Counted from the first letter of the stretch, positions 1-63,528 are shown. The stretch is DNA of 64,000 bases from Sternotherus odoratus (GCA_032164245.1 JAVMKO010000010.1:45840848-45904847), one strand, 5' to 3'. Notes: generated from the letters alone by a model not told the origin. Translations and numbers: made by a program.

Positions 1-169
1 GATAATAACATCATCTCTAAGCTGCAAGACTTCTTCCCTGCCACATTCTGCACTATATGGGAAAGTATTCAGTGCTTAAGCTCCCACCAGCTGAAGTGAC
101 CTGAGCCCACTGTCTCAGTGACCAATGGATTCTCTTCACCCTCTGCACTGCATGTAGGAGTTCACCCAC

Positions 170-374
170 CTTGAAGTTCACTGGATCAACTCGGAGGACG
201 TAGGCATGCAGCTCACTAAGTGTGGCCAAGGCACCTGTAATGTTATCAATGTTCTTGACAGCTTCACCAATAGCATTCAGGACCTTTGAGCCATGGCCAT
301 GAAGCTGAGCAGAACCTTGGCTGAGATCGAAATGAGGGAAATAGGTCTTGGTCTGGGGGAAGCTTGAGAAAAGC
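170..374 (-). CDS. HBZ: Globin exon 2
   Basis: The acceptor ttccag lies just above 374 and the donor gtgggt begins at 169. The 205-bp exon encodes helices C to [16 protein letters not shown], the distal haem-pocket histidine (HGHGSK), and the proximal histidine in [16 protein letters not shown]. The exon joins exon 1 in phase to restore an arginine codon. There is no stop or frameshift, so the gene looks functional. Confidence 0.96.
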
Positions 375-2188
375 CTGGAAAAGAACATTAGAAATGGCTT
401 CAGCAATGGAAATTGCACTGAGCAGCTGACACTGAGAAAGGGAGGGGAATGACCCTGGATAAACACTCCCTTCTACTCTTCTAGTCCAAAGCACTGGAAC
501 TGATAAAGAATGGATTAGAGAAGATCTGTGATCCTTAGACGATTAATGTCCTACTGTAACCTGGACTAAACCATGAGCTGAAATGGTGCTGGCTAGTAGT
601 TCCACAGAAGCAGTTAGTAATCTTATTTCTTTATTTTAGGAAAAGAATATCAGACCAAATTCATCCCTGGTATAACTGCATAAATCAATGGAGTCACATA
701 AGGGAGGATTCTGGCCCACAATGAATAATCAGATGTAGTGGGAGGCTAGAGGCAAATTTAGATTTTCATGCTGAAAAGTATTTTAAACTTACAGTAGTTT
801 CTTTTCTTCTTTGAACTAAATCACCTAATACCTCCACACAGCCACCTGCACCTTCTGTCATCTTTTTTCTTCAGCAGAACCAAGTTGTATTTCCTAATGA
901 TAGTTAGCAGAATCTATAACCTTACAGTGAACACTCTATATACAGATATATTTTATTGTCCAGAATCTTTGCCTTACCCACTATAAATGGCTAAATAATA
1001 CAAACCTGGGACTATTCTTCACCGGAAGAAACCAAGTCTGGTTGAATCAGCTCTTTGTGTTAGCTTGTTTAGTTGATTAACTTTGGATGGATTTCTACTG
1101 GAAGGGGCATAGGGAGGGTCATCTCCAAACTTCAGCTGGGTTCACTTGAAATGGGATGTTTGGGGAAAACATCCTCTTCACTTAACAAACTTCACTTCAC
1201 ATAACACTTAAAATACAATTTCCCAGTTCTGCCAATAAAAGCCTATATAGTTGTATTTACAGTAAACCCTCCCTGGACATAAGAGCCCAGGTGGTTTGAA
1301 GTGATATGCACTTCTAGGAGATGGCTACTTCTTCCCCTACTAATCTGTTAAACATCAAATGGAATGTTGAGATGTTTCAAGCAATCTGCCTGAATGCCCT
1401 GTATCCTCTCTCAAGCATTGCTCAGTACTTGCCAATATAAATTGCACCACTCACATAACAAACCCCACATCCAGCCTTTTCTTTTTCATGTTCAGCTCAT
1501 AAAAATGATAACCTTTGCACTTGACAAGGTATTATCTGGGTATTAATGACAGTGTGGAGCCACTCTCCCGAACTCCTCTGAGCTGGCGTTCATGGAAAAT
1601 GACATACAAGAAAATTAGTATAGAAAATTACATTCTTGCCTTAGAAACTATCCAGTAGGATTTGGTAGCAGGAATATTATTCTGTTGCATTCTAGAGTTT
1701 TAGAGTCATTTCTATAGAGCTCTACCACATTCTACTGTACTTTCCATTAAAGTTATTCTCCAAGAAAAGCTGAGGTCCTCAGTCTTCAGTGTTTGAATGA
1801 TACACTTTAATATCTTCCCACTCAAGGGTGCCCAGTAGCCAACCATCATTGTCTCTGATTTCCCTCTGACTTACAGGCCCAAATTCAACCCTGGCAAAAG
1901 GAAGCACAGCTCCATTACTGTCAATGTTGCTAGGCCCACTTACACTAGTGGTGAATTTGACCTACAGAATCTACTGAAAGTCTAAGGTCCTGATTCTAAT
2001 CTAATTCACACAAGTTTTACACTAGAGTAAGTCCACCAGACTGAGATCAGAGACAGGCCCACAGTATTTAAGCAAAGATGCTGCATTGCTTACCTCTCCA
2101 GTGACTCAGTCCCAAGGGCATCAGCGTGGGCAGCTATCTTTCCCCAAATGGCAACCACTGAGGCCTTCTCAGCTTGAGTCAGAGTCAT
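170..2188 (-). CDS. HBZ: Embryonic alpha-type globin (zeta/pi-globin), exons 1-2 of 3, 3' end outside window
   Basis: This is the 5' two thirds of an embryonic alpha-family haemoglobin chain, which binds haem and oxygen and pairs with embryonic beta-type chains in primitive red cells. Exon 1 (2188-2094) and exon 2 (374-170) give 300 coding bases, or 100 codons, the exact exon sizes (95 and 205 bp) of alpha-globin genes. The protein starts [18 protein letters not shown]. Exon 2 carries TYFPHFD, the distal histidine in HGHGSKV and the proximal histidine in [13 protein letters not shown]. The residues resemble zeta/pi rather than alpha-A or alpha-D. Intron 1 is long (1719 bp) and has GT-AG ends. 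Exon 3 should lie left of base 1. The gene is head-to-head with NPRL3, as in mammals and birds. The symbol follows mammalian usage; in birds and reptiles the same gene is called pi-globin. Confidence 0.95.
375..2093 (-). other. HBZ: Globin intron 1
   Basis: This 1.7-kb intron is long for an alpha-family globin, whose adult genes usually have short first introns, but embryonic pi/zeta genes often have longer ones. I see no transposon, tandem array or second gene in it. Confidence 0.85.
2094..2188 (-). CDS. HBZ: Globin exon 1
   Basis: The ATG occupies 2188-2186 and the exon ends at 2094 in the middle of an arginine codon (phase 2), followed by donor gtaagc at 2093. The frame reads [17 protein letters not shown] and ends ALGTESLE plus the split arginine. 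The length is 95 bp, identical to exon 1 coding length in vertebrate alpha-globins. No other in-frame ATG lies between the promoter and this start. Confidence 0.96.
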
Positions 2189-2239
2189 GATTGCTGGAGT
2201 TTGTGAGATCAGCCTCCTTACAATGGAAACTCAGACAAG

Positions 2240-2340
2240 TCTGCAATGATTGCCTTCACAGCCTCCGTTATAAAGGGGAAGGGGAGAGCAAAACTTGGCA
2301 GCTGTCCTTTGTCATTGGTCACTTCTGGGATCCACCCAAT
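2240..2340 (-). promoter_or_regulatory. Embryonic globin core promoter (TATA, CCAAT, CACCC)
   Basis: On the minus strand a TATA-type box (CTTTATAA) lies at 2275-2268, a CCAAT box at 2318-2314, and a CACCC-type motif (GGGTGG on the minus strand) at 2337-2332. If transcription starts about 30 bp past the TATA box, the start is near 2240. That puts the CCAAT box near -75 and gives a 5' UTR of about 50 bases, the usual alpha-globin layout. The start site is inferred from spacing only. Confidence 0.8.
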
Positions 2341-3052
2341 GACATGGGGCTATCTTATCTCCCTATGAAACAATGCCTTGTCCTGCTCTGGATTGTACAC
2401 TGGGAGGTTTTATCAATTTCTCACATCTTAACACAGAAATGGGATGGCCGGGGAAATGGTCACAGGGGCACCCATGAGCAATCAAACACTACTGGTGATT
2501 CATAATGACAAAGTGGAAAATGTCAGGCCAAAGAGCATGGAGGGAATCACTAACGTGTTTTACAAACATGCTAAAAGGCTTAGAGAGAGGTGACAGCCAT
2601 GACAGATCACTGCTTTGCATACATGGGGATAGATCAGGATGTGCTAAATGCAGAATGTGGGTAAAATTCTGGCACGCTGAAGTCAGTTGGGAGTTCACCC
2701 TGTGTTGCTCCTGCAAAGAATTATTTACTAATTACACAAGGACATTACTACATAACACTAGTTAAAACAAATTACATCACTTCAGATCTAAAATCATCTC
2801 ATGAAAGTAGCAGTAGTAAGATACTTTGTACAAACACATGCACACACCCCTTGCTGAATTGAGTAGGGTTTCACAGAAACGTGGGGGGGAGGGGTATGTG
2901 AAAATTATTATTATATACTACCTCTATATCTACAGAATGCATCTGATCCCTAGATCTCAAAGTGTCTGAACCATGCTGCCTTCTTGCAGTAAAATAGCAG
3001 GCACCCAGAAATCAGTCTCTGAAATCTATTATTCACTGGCATATAGGTATCT
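2341..3052. other. Intergenic spacer, no recognised feature
   Basis: Unique-looking sequence lies between the globin promoter and the first hAT element. Small open frames at 2191-2765 lack protein-like composition and overlap the globin promoter. I see no gene here. Confidence 0.6.
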
Positions 3053-3060
3053 CTCTAGAA

Positions 3061-4813
3061 CAGCGGTCGCCAACCAGTGGTCCATGGACCACTGGTGGTC
3101 CGCGAGAAAATTTTGGTGGTCCCTGGAGAAATTTGGACATTATTTGCAATTTTTAGGAAGATAAGTCCCTAGTAAAGGCTTCTTATTTGATAGCACTTCA
3201 AATCGCGAAAAGTAGAAAGCCGTATACGATTGGAGAAGAATTAATTAAGCCTTGCTTGTTACAAGCCTGTGAAGAGGTTTTGGGGAAACAGGCTGTCCAG
3301 AAACTGACAGTAATTCCTATGTCCGCTAACACTGTGAAGCACAGAATTGAAGACATGGCCGAAGATATTGAAAATCAAGTGATTGAAATGGTGAAAAATT
3401 CAACGTTTTATTCAATTCAACTCGACGAATCAACAGACATAACTAACAAGGCAGTTCTCCTTTGTTTTGTGAGGTTTGAGTGTCAAGGACAGCTAAAGGA
3501 AGAACTCCTCTGTTTGCTCAACTTGCCAGGCAGAACAACCGGCTCTGAGATTTTCGATGCACTTAATGGTTATTTCCTGAGACACGGTATTGAATGGAAG
3601 AAATGTGTTGGGATATGCACAGACGGTGCCGCAAGCATGACCGGGCATCGTTTAGGAGTGGTTACAAAAGTGAAAGATGTTGGACACCCAGACATTTTGT
3701 TTACTCACTGTATTATACATCGTGAGCAACTTGTGGCGAAAAGAATGTCTCCAGAACTGCACGAAGTACTCTCTGATGTAATTAAAATTGTAAATGAAAT
3801 TCGGCACAAAGCGCTCAATTCTCGAATATTTGAGGCACTTTGTGAAGAAATGAGCTGTCAATATACTCATCTTCTTCTTCATGCTGAGGTGAGATGGCTG
3901 TTGAGGGGCAAAATACTAACCCGATTGTTCGACCTGCGCCAAGAAGTCAAGTTATTCTTCCAGCAGCAAAATAATTCGAAATTCCAAGATCTCTTGTCCG
4001 ACGATGATTGGCTAGCCAAGCTTGCATACCTGGCAGATATTTTTTCAATGCATTTCAAAAGAAAAAATTGCTGTGGCAAATGCGGTTGGCTAAAGAAGAT
4101 CTGCAAATGTTCCCAAATCTTGATGAGTATATGAAAGAGGAGGATGTCAACAGACAGGTAATAACCATTGTTCGATAGCACTTACGGTCGCTCACAGAAT
4201 CTTTTGGCCGTTATTACCCAAAGGAAGAGGACCCCAGACATGGCAATATCTGGGTAATGGATCCATTTTCGGCGAAAACTGAAGATAGCAATTTGAGCAT
4301 GAAAGAAAAAGAAAGCCTAATCGATCTATCATCCAACGACAGTCTCAAAGCTAAATTCCACTCGTCCTCATCAAGACATCATTTTTGGCCCTCCGTAAAA
4401 AGTGAGTACCCAGTGCTGAGTGAAAAAGCCATCAAATTTTGATTCCATTTGCAACAACCTATCTATGTGAAAAGACATTCTCATCTGTTACGACAATCAA
4501 AAACAAGTACTGCTGTTGGCTTGAAATACAAACGGCTCTCTGTATTGCAGTGACGTCATTGGAGCCAAGAATCCATAAACTTATTTCAAACGAGCAGCAA
4601 CAAATATCACACTAATAATTTTGTTATAATTAAACAAGCTTTAATAATTTTGTTATAATTAAACAAGTGCATTTCATATTAATAAAATGGAACTTTTATG
4701 ATCATTATTTTATAGATGTTTGTACCTTTTAAAAAAAAATCATGTTAGTGGTCCGCGGGATTCAAAATTGTGAGTTTAGTGGTCCGTGAGGTCCGAAAGG
4801 TTGGCGACCACTG
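3061..4813 (+). mobile_element. hAT DNA transposon, internally deleted, with perfect 8-bp target duplication
   Basis: The element has terminal inverted repeats CAGCGGTCGCCAACC at the left and GGTTGGCGACCACTG at the right (one mismatch). It is flanked on both sides by the identical 8-bp duplication CTCTAGAA (3053-3060 and 4814-4821), the hallmark of hAT transposition. The interior carries a damaged transposase gene. Sub-terminal repeats of the motif gtggtcc are present at both ends. The N-terminal BED zinc-finger part of the gene appears to be missing between about 3165 and 3185, so the copy is a deletion derivative. Confidence 0.93.
3187..4617 (+). pseudogene. hAT transposase relic (ZBED5/SCAND3-like)
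   Basis: A continuous frame from 3187 to 4134 encodes the central part of a hAT transposase: the FYSIQLDESTDI segment containing the first catalytic aspartate, then VGICTDGAASMTG with the second, then a long helical insertion. After 4131 the frame breaks. The rest can be followed through frame changes to a C-terminal dimerisation region near 4440-4610, with readable pieces such as FATTYLCEKTFSS and LEPRIHKLISNEQQQ. The family resembles the hAT genes that gave rise to ZBED5 and FAM200-type host genes. The copy has no N-terminal DNA-binding domain and several breaks, so it is inactive. Confidence 0.88.
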
Positions 4814-4859
4814 CTCTAGAACTCATCACTGGAATATTTGATGCTTCAGGTCTTTCGTT

Positions 4860-5010
4860 TCTTGGCATATAATTATTGCTATTATTTATTCCTTATATTG
4901 TTGGATAGCACAGACTGGGAGACCATTGTGTTTCATGCTGTATCAACACACAGGAGGATACAATTCCTCCCTGGAAGAGCTCACAGTCTAAAGACACAGA
5001 AACAAGCAAG
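4860..5010. repeat. Ancient dispersed amniote repeat (LINE 3'-end type)
   Basis: The stretch contains phrases typical of an old, diverged interspersed repeat shared by turtles, crocodilians and birds: ttattgctattatttatt, then a block ending in gaagagctcacagtctaaa. A related block is at about 43480-43590. The family name is uncertain. Confidence 0.45.
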
Positions 5011-5909
5011 GTGTAGGGGAGTGAATGAGCAAGGGGATGGCTGGTATATGCTAGAGTCACTAGGCAGCCAAGAGGGGCCAAGAGGGGCTGTAGAAATTGC
5101 CCTGCAGTTAGACACAGCTTCAAAACAATGCTCCTCTGCAGAAGAGTGCTGATGTGATTGCAAGAAGGAACTTCTTGTCCCTGTGCCCGTGACACAGGCT
5201 ACAGCAGACCCATCTGCCACCAAGATGAACTTATAAAAGCAATGCACACAGCTCCCCTCACCCTGTCATACTGACAGCAGGCCACAGACAGGAAACTGCC
5301 ACAATCAGAGAAGAAACTTGGACCACTGACTTCAGCCAGAATGAACCCCCTTGCACCTTGCCACAACTGCAGTGTGATGACTCATATGCACAAGCCAGCC
5401 CCTGACAGCTGCCCTTTCCTCTAGAAGGGGTTGGTGATTTGTGAAGATCTATAATTTATGGAGGGCCAGAAGAGATGCTGTATGATCCACTCCACCTTGT
5501 TGGGACATCATGTTTCATTCGGAAACTGTCTGAACCATAAGGTCTTCGGGGAATAGATTTAAACCCAATGGCTTCTGCTTTCTGGAGAAGGTAATTCTGC
5601 CTTCCAGGGGACACCTTCCAGGGGACTGGTGCTTGGGCCATTTGTGTGTCTCAGGGCTTGTCCAGATTAGGGAGATCTCCACTAATCAGAGAACAATAGG
5701 GTTAGAAGGGTGTGATGACACTTGTGCAAGCCTCTAATGGAGACACCCTGCACCAGCGCAAAGTGGGGCTTGCCCCGGTGCGACCTGCCCTGCAAGGACT
5801 TGCCTGCACTACAGGCGTTTTCAGTGTGAGGCTGACCAATAAACGCTGGAGCTGGATGACAATTTTTAGGAAGTATACCATTGATTTGGGGTCTCTTGTG
5901 CCACTGTGT
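5010..5909. other. Intergenic spacer, one AP-1/NF-E2-like site
   Basis: No gene is visible. A TGACTCA motif is at 5378-5384. The block starting near 5647 (gggcttgtccag) resembles the end of a miniature DNA transposon, but I could not place its other end. Confidence 0.5.
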
Positions 5910-6281
5910 CAGTGGTTCTCAACCTTTCCAGATTACCATACCCCTTTCATGAGTCTGATTTGTCTACATATCCCCAGATTTCACCTCACTTAAAAAATAC
6001 TGACATAAAAATACAAGTGTCACAGCACACTATTACTGAAAAATTGCTGACTTTCTCATTCTTAATATAAATATTATACTTACATTTCAGTGTATAGTAT
6101 ACAAAGCAATATAAACAAGTCATTGTCTGTATGAAATTTTAGTCTATACTGACTTTGCTAGTGCTTTTTATGTTGTAGCCTGTAGCAAAACTAGGCAAAT
6201 ATCTAGATGATTTGATGTACCCCCCGGAAGACCTCTGAATACATCCAGGGTTACGCACATACCCCTGGTTGAGAACTACTG
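5910..6281. mobile_element. hAT-type miniature element
   Basis: The left end CAGTGGTTCTCAACCT and right end TGGTTGAGAACTACTG are inverted repeats. The flanks cactgtgt (5902-5909) and cactaagt (6282-6289) match at 6 of 8 bases, a decayed 8-bp duplication. There is no coding capacity. Confidence 0.88.
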
Positions 6282-6289
6282 CACTAAGT

Positions 6290-8549
6290 CACACAACAGG
6301 CAGGCTGACTGATACAAGTGGATTGTCTCACTTCTGCAGACAAAAGCCGGCAATGAAGCTTGGGGATCCACTTCAAAGTGAGGGTTTATCTTCCAAGTGC
6401 TTTTCACCAGAATCTCAGTGACCAATTAATACCAACACAGAACTGGATTTCCGATGCACCTCAGTAGGATCAGGGATAGGAATCCCTCCATGACCTCATC
6501 TGTGACACTGTCAGCTGATTCCAATTAATTTCAGCTCCAAATAATTTTGAAACCATTACGTTTTGAAAACCAAATCTGGAAAGAGCAAACCAAAGTGTGA
6601 TGATTTTATGGTGTGGATTCATGCTCATCCTCAAATTGCTGTGTTATGGCAGGCTCTCACCCCTGAGTTCTCTGCCTCAACTTCCCCTTATGGACTATCA
6701 AGAAGTTCAATGAGGTTTCTATATAGTGAACAGTACCTCTTCAGGAGTCTAGTTTAATTAATCAAAGGCCAAACATGGTATGCAAACAAGCCTTCACTCC
6801 TGTATCATAGTTGAGGAATGGGAAAGAAAGTTAGTCGTCATGCCCTCATCTGATTCACTCCATCCAGGCTCTTCATCAGTAATGCCCCCTCAACCCAGAA
6901 TCCTCTACTGAAGTCAGGTCTCCAGCCATTGACTGGAAAAAGGTTCCTTTTTGAATTCAGGATCGCTACAGAGATCAAACCTTTACAGCTCTTCCCTAGA
7001 GGAGCACATAGCTCCTCAACAACCTAGATCCCTTGCCACTATCTGGTAAAGTCCTTTCACAGGGGCTAGGACTTTGCCCCTCCTAGTCCTTTCAAGATCT
7101 GCTCTCCCCAGCAGCTCTCCTAGGTCCTCTTTCCTGGTAAACTCTCTCTAACCAACTCCCATGCAAATTTCCTCTCCTCAGGAGCTTCTTCTCTGATCTG
7201 AGAGCCCCCGACTTAGTTTTCATAAGCCTTTATGAGGTTCAGATGTTCCTTAACCACTAATAAACTGCCACCTAGCAATCAGGCAGTTAACTACTCATGC
7301 GGAGCTGAGTTGGTACATTCTCCTTAGAGGAGCCTGTCTCAGGTAGGTTGGGTGCCTGAGTCTCTGATGAATCAGCTACCCTGTGATAGGCTGATTAGAC
7401 TTTTTGCTTTAACTACAGCCTCTCCCAGATGTAAACGACAGGCATCTCTGTCATTTATTATATTTTAAAATGCATATTTTGCTTCACAGAAGACAAATTG
7501 GGAAATTTTAGCAGTTAATACAGTTCTGGGGCACAAAGAATGCTCTTTGAAGATAATACGCCTGCACTTTAATCACTCTCAGACAAATATCTCACTTGGG
7601 TAACATCTACTCCTGCTACAATCTTTATCATCCACCTCACAGAGAATGGCAAGACAGATAAAGCATTCAGCAGTGTGTCCATCCACCCCCTGGCCACCCA
7701 TTTCTCTTCATATGCAACCTCTCAGAGGGGATCCTGCAGAGCTAAATCCATATTAAGCATGTATCACTTTGTTGCTCTTAAGTCATCTTAGTCTTTGTTA
7801 AAGTAGCTGAGTATAGCAAATTGATACAGAGGAGTGTTTATGCGAGGTATCCAGATGAAAATACAGGTCCTTTTCCATGGTAATCCCTGATAATGGACAT
7901 TGTCCTGACCCCAGTTAAAATTTCTGAATATGAACTAGAAATTGTTTGGCAAACAGAGAACTGAAAATAAACATTAATGGTAAGTAGTAGTATCAAGTGA
8001 CCTACAACAGGTAATAATGTTTTAATTAATTATCTAAAGAAAGGTATAAATTCAACAGGGATTGCATTTGGTAAGAAAACCTAAATCATAAGGTCAGACT
8101 CACAGATGCACAGAAACCCAGAGAGATCATAACAGTGGAGTTTGGGCAGTAAGATCAGTTCTAATGAATGCTATATCCAAGGAAAGGAATAGTTGTCACA
8201 TTTTGATACAGGAAATTCTCCCCCCATGGATTTCAATCTGGATATGAAATGAGTCCCATTGTGAGGGTCACAAGACTTGCACTAGGGCAGGGTATCTGGG
8301 TCCCATGAGTGGCTGATATGTTATCTGTAGGCAAGAGGCAATGACACAGGACTGAAGGGAGCTGAGGCATGGAGAAATAAAAGGTTAATGCTTCTGCTAG
8401 ACATTAGTCAAGGAAATATTGAAATGCTGGCCAAATGGGTTTGTGTACTCTGGGGAAAATTGGGAAATCACACTTATAACGTATTAATTAGCACAACGTG
8501 AAACACTTGGCGTACACCAGGGCTGGTGTGTTTAAGTTTTTATTTGCTG
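6290..8549. other. Intergenic region between globin and NPRL3 promoter, nothing recognised
   Basis: About 2.3 kb of AT-rich, unique-looking sequence without a convincing exon, repeat family or tandem array. In mammals a globin control element (MCS-R4) lies between NPRL3 and the zeta gene, but I see no dense NF-E2/GATA cluster here. Confidence 0.5.
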
Positions 8550-9096
8550 GTTGTGGTTAACCCCCCTAGCTCCGGTCTTTTCCTCCAGCTTGGCGTTGCT
8601 GCACTGCTGGGTGATGCTGGAGGGCCTGGGCCAGGTGCTAGAGCCACGAGGGAGGTCAGTGGGTGAACCAGAGCCAGTGGCCCGGCCCGGCTGTAGGGTC
8701 CCGCAGACTGGGCTGGGAGTTGCCAGGGCTGGCAGGTCCCAGGCTCGGGCAGGGTCTGAGCGGGCTGTAGAGACAGCGCCACGCGGGGTAACCCCCGAGC
8801 TGCTGTGCGCGGGTCAGTGCTGCGCCTGCGTGCGGGAGAGCCCCCCCCGTCCAGAGCCGGGGGTGTCTCATCCCGCGCACGAGCGGGCTCGCGGCAGAGT
8901 TCCACCTCGAGACCGGAGCAGCTCTAACGGGCGGCGCCTCAGCGCATGCGCGGAACCGGAAGTCCGCCAATCATTGTTTCTTTAGGGCCCTTCTAGGCTA
9001 GTGAACTGAGGCGTCTCTATGGCCGGCGGTGGCCGCTAGCTCGGGGAGCTGTGAGGGAGGGGGGAGTGGCGGCGCCTCCGGCTGCCTGGCGGGGGG

Positions 9097-60503
<51,407 letters not shown>

Positions 60504-60924
60504 GTAAGTTACGGAGGAGAATGTGAAAGCTGATGATTTACAGACACCAGACCCATCATGACTGACCTGTTTAATCTGAGCAGGAAGATGAGAATGTCCA
60601 ACTAGGAGCTTTCAGAGCTCTTGTGAATTCAAAAATCTTTCAATTACTGGGCTTCCTAGCCTCCCATTCAAATTACTTTAGACCCACATGATAAAAATCC
60701 TTAGGCTGGTCTAGTTGGAACCATTTGAGTGGTCTGTGCTGAAAAGCATGTTGCTTAATGAAATTGATGAGCATACTCCTTTGCATCTTATTAATGCCCT
60801 GAGTAAGATAACAGGGGAAATATTGAAAATGAAAATTGGATTTAAAAAAAAAAAAGTCCTAGTTCAAACATGTATTATTTAGGGGAAGGTGTATGGCCTG
60901 TGTTCTACAGGAGGTTAAACTTAT

Positions 60925-61192
60925 CAGAGGTTCTCAAACTTTATTGCACCGCAACCCCCTTCTGACAACAAAAATTGCTACATCACCTCAGGAGCGGAGA
61001 CCGAAGCCTGAGCCTGCCCACGCTCCGCTGCTGCGGGCAGGGGGGCCAAAGCATAAGCCTGAGGGCTTCAGCTCCGGGTGTGGGGGCTCTGGCCCTGGGC
61101 GTTGGGGGCTTCGGCCCCTGGCCCCAGCAAGTCTAACACCAGCCACAAAGCTCATTAAAACAGGGTTGCAACCCACAGTTTGAGAACCACTG
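60925..61192. mobile_element. hAT-type non-autonomous element
   Basis: The ends are CAGAGGTTCTCAAACTTTAT and CACAGTTTGAGAACCACTG. The flanks do not show a shared 8-mer. The interior is G/C-rich and non-coding. Confidence 0.82.
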
Positions 61193-62013
61193 GGTCGCTA
61201 GCTGATCATAGTGATTCCTTCTGGCTTTGGAATCTATGAAAAATTCTATTTGCTCTATAGAAAATTGTCCTGATCCCCATGAATCTTTCTTCTATAATAT
61301 ATACATAGAAAGTACTTTCCTCAGAAACACAAAGATAAACAGCTATTTTTATATATTCCAGTTGCTTTAGACTCGCAATCTGGATTTAAAAGCAAGCTAT
61401 ACTATGTGTTCGTTTAGGCTTCTGTATGATGGGGAAGGAATTTAAAGGCTAATCCAAGAAGTGGACTTCAGCATGTAGTCAACAAAAGTGCACGTGTTAC
61501 AATGTTATAGTATCACGGTTTTCAGATTTGTGTTTTACTGTTTGTTCACATAATAATGATTAAGGCTTGGGGAATTTCCTGAGCATTAGTGAAAGGCTGG
61601 GAAGAGCAAATGGCCTCAGGCCAACAGCCCTATGAAAATGCTTTAGACTGAAGTAATTGTTGCTATTATAAACTGAACTTGAGCAAATGCTTCTCTAATT
61701 GGGTTCTTTTTGCATTTGCACTCATCCCCCTACTTTTGTGACTGTCTTCACTAGAAACCTTACAGCGACTCAGAGCTCTCCTGTTGACATAAATAAATCA
61801 TTCCCAATGAGCGGTGGTAGCTATGTCGGTGAGAGAAGCTCTTCCATCAACATAGCACTGTGAACACTGTCTCTTATGCCAGCGAAACTTACATTGCTCA
61901 AGAGTGTGGTTTCTGAAATTATATAAATTTTTCCAACATAAGTGGTAGTGTGGACATGGCTTCTGCTGCATGCATGACATTGGCATTGGCCACTGTCCAT
62001 ATTTATAGAAAAA
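61193..62013. other. NPRL3 intron, includes a miniature-element fragment
   Basis: From about 61740 to 61985 the vocabulary (ctatgtcggtgagagaagct, catagcactgtgaacactgt, ggtagtgtggacatggct) belongs to a Harbinger-type miniature element whose limits I cannot fix. The rest is unrecognised. Confidence 0.5.
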
Positions 62014-63430
62014 CTAGCATAAGTGCCCGGCGCTGCTCGGGTCAGTCGGAGGTGGGGAGGTGGCAGACAGCTGACACCCCCTGACCAACCCCAACACCCA
62101 CCCCTCACCCCTCACCCACCCCGATACCTTCCCACCCCCCCAAGCAAACCCAACACCCCCACCACACACCCCGACCAAACCAGACACCCCCACCTCACTT
62201 ACCGTCCCACCAAACCCAACTCAGATCCGTCGCAGGCGGGGAGGGGGCCCAGAGCCGAGGGATTCCGGGGACCTTCGCAGGTGGGGGGGGGCACAGAGCT
62301 GATGGATTCTGGGGTTCCGTTTGGAGGGGGGAGGGGCAGAGAACTGAGGGATCTCCGGGGTTCTGTTGGGAGGGGGGAGGGGCAGTGAGCTGAGTGATCT
62401 CCGGGGTTCCGTTGGAGGAGGGAGGGGCAGTGAGCTGAGTGATCTCCGGGCTTCCGTTGGGAGGGGGGAGGGGCAGTGAGCTGAGGGATCTCCGGGGTTC
62501 CGTTGGAGGAGGGAGGGGCAGTGAGCTGAGTGATCTTCGGGGTTCCGTTGGAGGAGGGAGGGGCAGTGAGCTGAGTGATCTCCGGGGTTCCGTTGGAGGA
62601 GGGAGGGGCAGAGAACTGAGGGATCTCCGGGGTTCCGTTGGGAGGGGGGAGGGGCAGAGAACTGAGGGATCTCCGGGGTTCCGTTGGAGGAGGGAGGGGC
62701 AGAGAGCTGAGGGATCTCCGGGGTTCCGTTGGGAGGGGGAGGGGCAGAGAGCTGAGGGATCTCCGGGGTTCCGTTGGAGGAGGGAGGGGCAGTGAGCTGA
62801 GTGATCTCCGGGGTTCCGTTGGAGGAGGGAGGGGCAGTGAGCTGAGTGATCTCCGGGGTTCCGTTGGAGGAGGGAGGGGCAGTGAGCTGAATGATCTCCG
62901 GGGTTCCGTTGGAGGAGGGAGGGGCAGTGAGCTGAGTGATCTCCGGGGTTCCGTTGGAGGAGGGAGGGGCAGAGAACTGAGGGATCTCCGGGGTTCCGTT
63001 GGGAGGGGGGAGGGGCAGTGAGCTGAGTGATCTCCGGGGTTCCGTTGGAGGAGGGAGGGGCAGTGAGCTGAGTGATCTCCGGGGTTCCGTTGGAGGAGGG
63101 AGGGGCAGAGAACTGAGGGATCTCCGGGGTTCCATTGGAGGAGGGAGGGGTGAGCTGAGCGAGTGAGGTGTCTGTTGGAGGGGGGTATTATGACATCATC
63201 ACCACCTAACCGCCCAGCCGATGTGATTGGCCCTGAAAGACTTTCACCCCTGGGGGGCGTCAGAGGTGAGATCTGAAAATTTTTCGACCCTTACCAGCAT
63301 CTAGACCCCAAGACCCCTCACTGTACCAAATTTCAAGTCTCTGGCTCAAACGGTGCGGGAGGACTTCGCAGTCATACGTACATACATACATACATACATA
63401 CATACACCACTTGACTTTTATATATATAGA
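62014..63430 (-). mobile_element. Helitron-type element, copy 3 (minus orientation)
   Basis: On the minus strand it starts TC after A (63431|63430) and ends CTAG before T (62014|62013). The hairpin region cccgagcagcgccggg lies just before CTAG. The conserved block (tttgagccagagacttgaaa) and a (GTAT)n array follow the start. The interior from 62330 to 63140 is a 45-bp minisatellite. No Rep/helicase is present. Confidence 0.88.
62330..63140. repeat. 45-bp minisatellite, about 18 copies
   Basis: The unit contains gatctccggggttccgttgg followed by a purine-rich part (aggagggaggggcag) and tgagctgag. Because 45 is a multiple of three, all frames stay open for long distances in both strands, giving false proteins made of a 15-residue repeat. 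Three inverted units of the same array are in Helitron copy 2 at 46075-46210. Confidence 0.95.
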
Positions 63431-63526
63431 TAACATCCAACAGTGTAGCCAGTCAGATTGCAAGAGAAGAACTTTTTCTGATTGTGACTTGGGTGAGGTA
63501 GTGCTCAAAGTGAACCAATACAAAAA

Positions 63527-63528
63527 TA

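Noticed and set aside
5378..5384. Single TGACTCA between globin and NPRL3 as an MCS-R4-like element
   Set aside because: It stands alone without GATA or CACC partners; one 7-mer is expected by chance in a window of this size.
62221..63135. Long open frames on both strands with 15-residue repeats
   Set aside because: They come from the 45-bp minisatellite, whose unit is a multiple of three, so stops are absent by construction. There is no start context or unique domain.
62330..63140. Regular repeats with possible CRISPR appearance
   Set aside because: Units are head-to-tail without distinct spacers and the locus is vertebrate; it is a minisatellite.
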